Below are positions 62,303 to 64,000 of a DNA stretch of 64,000 nt, one piece after another. The translations under genes and the position numbers were made by a program. Source of the stretch: Pseudooceanicola sp. (GTDB taxonomy: Bacteria; Pseudomonadota; Alphaproteobacteria; Rhodobacterales; Rhodobacteraceae); contig NZ_JARGNH010000005.1 in NCBI RefSeq assembly GCF_029213205.1, positions 115,207 to 179,206 on the forward strand, read 5' to 3'. A model generated the notes under the pieces. The model was not told where the DNA came from. It searched no databases and saw only the letters and a program-made list of their open reading frames with translations. The first letter of the stretch is position 1; the number at the start of each line of letters is the position of its first letter.

Positions 62303-63489
62303 ATGGCCCGTGCCATTAATCGCCTGAGTGCATCCGGGGTAAAGACCGCCAGTGTCGGCAAACACGCGGATGGCGGCGGGCTGTGGCTGGTCAAGAACAA
62401 GGACGGCGGCGCGAAATGGGTGTTGCGGGTGACGGTTCACGGCAGGCGGCGCGAAATGGGGCTTGGGGCCTATCCTGACCGCTCACTGAAAGAGGCGCGC
62501 GAGGTGGCCGACAAATGGCGGGCCGTGGTGCGGCAGGGCCTAGACCCGATCAAGGAGCGCGAACGCCAGCGCCGCGAGGCCGCGCGAAATATTCACATGC
62601 TGGCCGATATCGCGCACGACGCCTTTGAAAGCCGCAAGGCCGAACTAAAAGGCGACGGCAAGGCGGGCCGCTGGTTTTCCCCGCTGGAACTGCATGTCCT
62701 TCCCAAGCTGGGGAAGTGCCCGTCGCTGATATCGACCAAAAGGATATCCGCGATACCCTCGCCCCGATCTGGCACACCAAGGCCGTGACCGCGCGCAAGG
62801 CGATGAACCGGCTCGGCATTGTCCTGCGCCATGCGGCGGCGCTGGGGCTGGAGGTCGATCTACAGGCGACGGACAAGGCCAAGGCACTGTTGGGCGCGCA
62901 ACGGCACACAGCCACCAATGTGCCCGCGATGAACTGGCGCGAGGTGCCCGCGTTCTACCAATCGCTGGACGGCGGCAGCATCACGGAACTGGCGTTGCGC
63001 CTGCTTATCCTGACGGCGGTGCGCTCCAATCCGCTGCGGCACCTGCACGTCGATCAGATCGACGGCGACGTCTGGACCATCCCCGCGACCGCGATGAAAG
63101 GCCGCGTGGGGGCCACAAGCGACTTTCGGGTGCCATTGTCGGCAGAGGCGCAGGCGGTGGTCGCAGAGGCGCGCAAATTCGCCCGCGATGGCTTTCTGTT
63201 TCCCGGTGCCAAGCGCGGCGTCATATCCGACATGACAATGACGGCGTACATGGACCGGCGCGGGTTGAGCGAACGCCCGCACGGGTTCCGGTCCTCATTC
63301 CGTGACTGGACCGCAGAGGCGACAAACACGCCGCGAGAGGTGGCCGAAACCTGCCTTGGACATGTCGCTGGTGGAGCGGTTGAACGCGCCTATCGGCGCA
63401 CGGATTTCTTGGAGCAGCGGCGGGCGCTGATGGAACGTTGGGCTGCTTCTTTGGCCTTTCGCGGCAACCAGATTGTGAAGTTTGCATGA
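62303..63489 (+). pseudogene. int: P4-type tyrosine recombinase (integrase) with a one-base frameshift
   Basis: The first frame (62303-62788) gives the N-terminal DUF4102-type arm-binding domain (KHADGGGLWLVKNKDGGAKW). Its natural continuation, VADIDQKDIRDTLAPIWHT, is in another frame from 62716. Near 62717 the reading LGK-CPS should be LGK-VPV, so one base is missing. The catalytic domain is otherwise complete: LTAVRSNPLRHLH (Arg), HGFRSSFRDW (His-x2-Arg), CLGH and AYRRTDFLEQRRAL (Tyr). It is a recent pseudogene, a frameshifted gene still partly expressed, or a sequencing error. Confidence 0.82.
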
Positions 63490-63953
63490 GCAGTCCCGAT
63501 AAGACATCCAAACGAAACCAGTATCGCAGCGATTTTTTGGCCGTTGAGCGCGCGTATAGCGCTCGGAATCCCGAGACGAACTGTACTTATTCGACCCCTA
63601 GACAAGCACTGATTATTGCCAACTTCGTGTTGCGTTGGAAGGAGACAGGACAGCACAGTTTCCTCGATGTTGCGATCCAGTACTGTGACGACCACGACCT
63701 GCCAATCTTGAGAGTGTTGAGAAAGTATCTGGCTGAATCTGCCAGACTCAGGAGTCCGCTTCAAGAAACCAAGGCATGGAAAGAAGGCCATAAAAATAGT
63801 GCCTTTAGGCTGATGACTCAATTGATCCATTCTGGCGCGTCCTTAAGTGAAGCCGCTGGAAAGGCAGCAGCTTGGCTCAATGATATGGGTGTCGAGTACA
63901 TGGCCAGCACCCTAGAGAAGCAGTATACGGAAGCAATGAGGTCGGGTGGGTAA
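63486..63953 (+). CDS. Unknown protein following the integrase
   Basis: A 155-residue protein I do not recognise. It overlaps the integrase stop by four bases (ATGA), so it was co-translated. The sequence is helical and charged (RYSTPRQ-type region TYSTPRQALIIANFVLRWKE; later KAAAWLNDMGVEYMASTLEK) and its base composition is clearly poorer in GC than the rest of the window, a sign of recent transfer. A role as an excisionase is not supported: it lacks a small winged-helix signature. It may be a cargo or accessory protein of the integrated element. Confidence 0.65.
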   Translation: MSSPDKTSKRNQYRSDFLAVERAYSARNPETNCTYSTPRQALIIANFVLRWKETGQHSFLDVAIQYCDDHDLPILRVLRKYLAESARLRSPLQETKAWKEGHKNSAFRLMTQLIHSGASLSEAAGKAAAWLNDMGVEYMASTLEKQYTEAMRSGG

Positions 63954-64000
63954 TCCCCCCCGAAAGTAGGGGGCTGCATAAGTAGAATTTTCTCGCCAAG

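Overview
The window reads as the chromosome of an alphaproteobacterium, most likely a marine-type Rhodobacterales (Roseobacter/Paracoccaceae). This is inferred from the high GC content, the NasT-NasS regulated nitrate operon with a trpD2-like gene inside it, the gltD-gfa-gltB order, and a GC-rich intergenic element of a kind common in that group. No rRNA gene is present, so the genus cannot be fixed.

Layout. 1-8871: a catabolic cluster: the tail of a probable TRAP binding protein, alpha/beta hydrolase, aldehyde dehydrogenase, LysR regulator, acyl-CoA dehydrogenase, NDP-forming acyl-CoA synthetase and an MmgE/PrpD protein. It ends next to tRNA-Met. 9342-10310: a PfkB sugar kinase. 10408-24143: a complete nitrate assimilation operon (nasT, nasS, an antitermination leader, nrtA, nrtB, a tandem-ATPase nrtC/D, nirB, nirD, nasA, a trpD2-like gene, and a short cysG). 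24140-29343: a gene graveyard of truncated and fused fragments, nested insertion-sequence remnants and the decayed end of an integrative element, stopping at tRNA-Leu. 29593-31932: a four-gene minus-strand operon with an exosortase-like protein and a 55-residue protein that looks like its substrate. 32135-50703: housekeeping genes (NAD(P)-binding protein, uppP, gltD/gltB, glcDEF, a trypsin-like protease, hsp20, mtgA, a GST, queG). 50725-51562: a regulator stub and two more IS remnants. 51692-61834: a second catabolic cluster (NDP-forming acyl-CoA synthetase, wrecked AMP ligase and IclR genes, DctQ-DctM-DctP TRAP transporter, acyl-CoA dehydrogenase, CoA-transferase-like protein, alpha-methylacyl-CoA racemase). 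62303-63953: the entry of another integrative element, with a frameshifted integrase.

How the genes work together. The nitrate operon imports nitrate (NrtABC), reduces it to nitrite (NasA) and then ammonium (NirBD, whose siroheme needs CysG). GltBD, encoded further along, can assimilate the ammonium into glutamate. The two CoA clusters have parallel designs (uptake, activation to the CoA thioester, dehydrogenation), but their substrates cannot be read from sequence. GlcDEF oxidises glycolate. The exosortase-like operon is the least explained and most interesting unit here.
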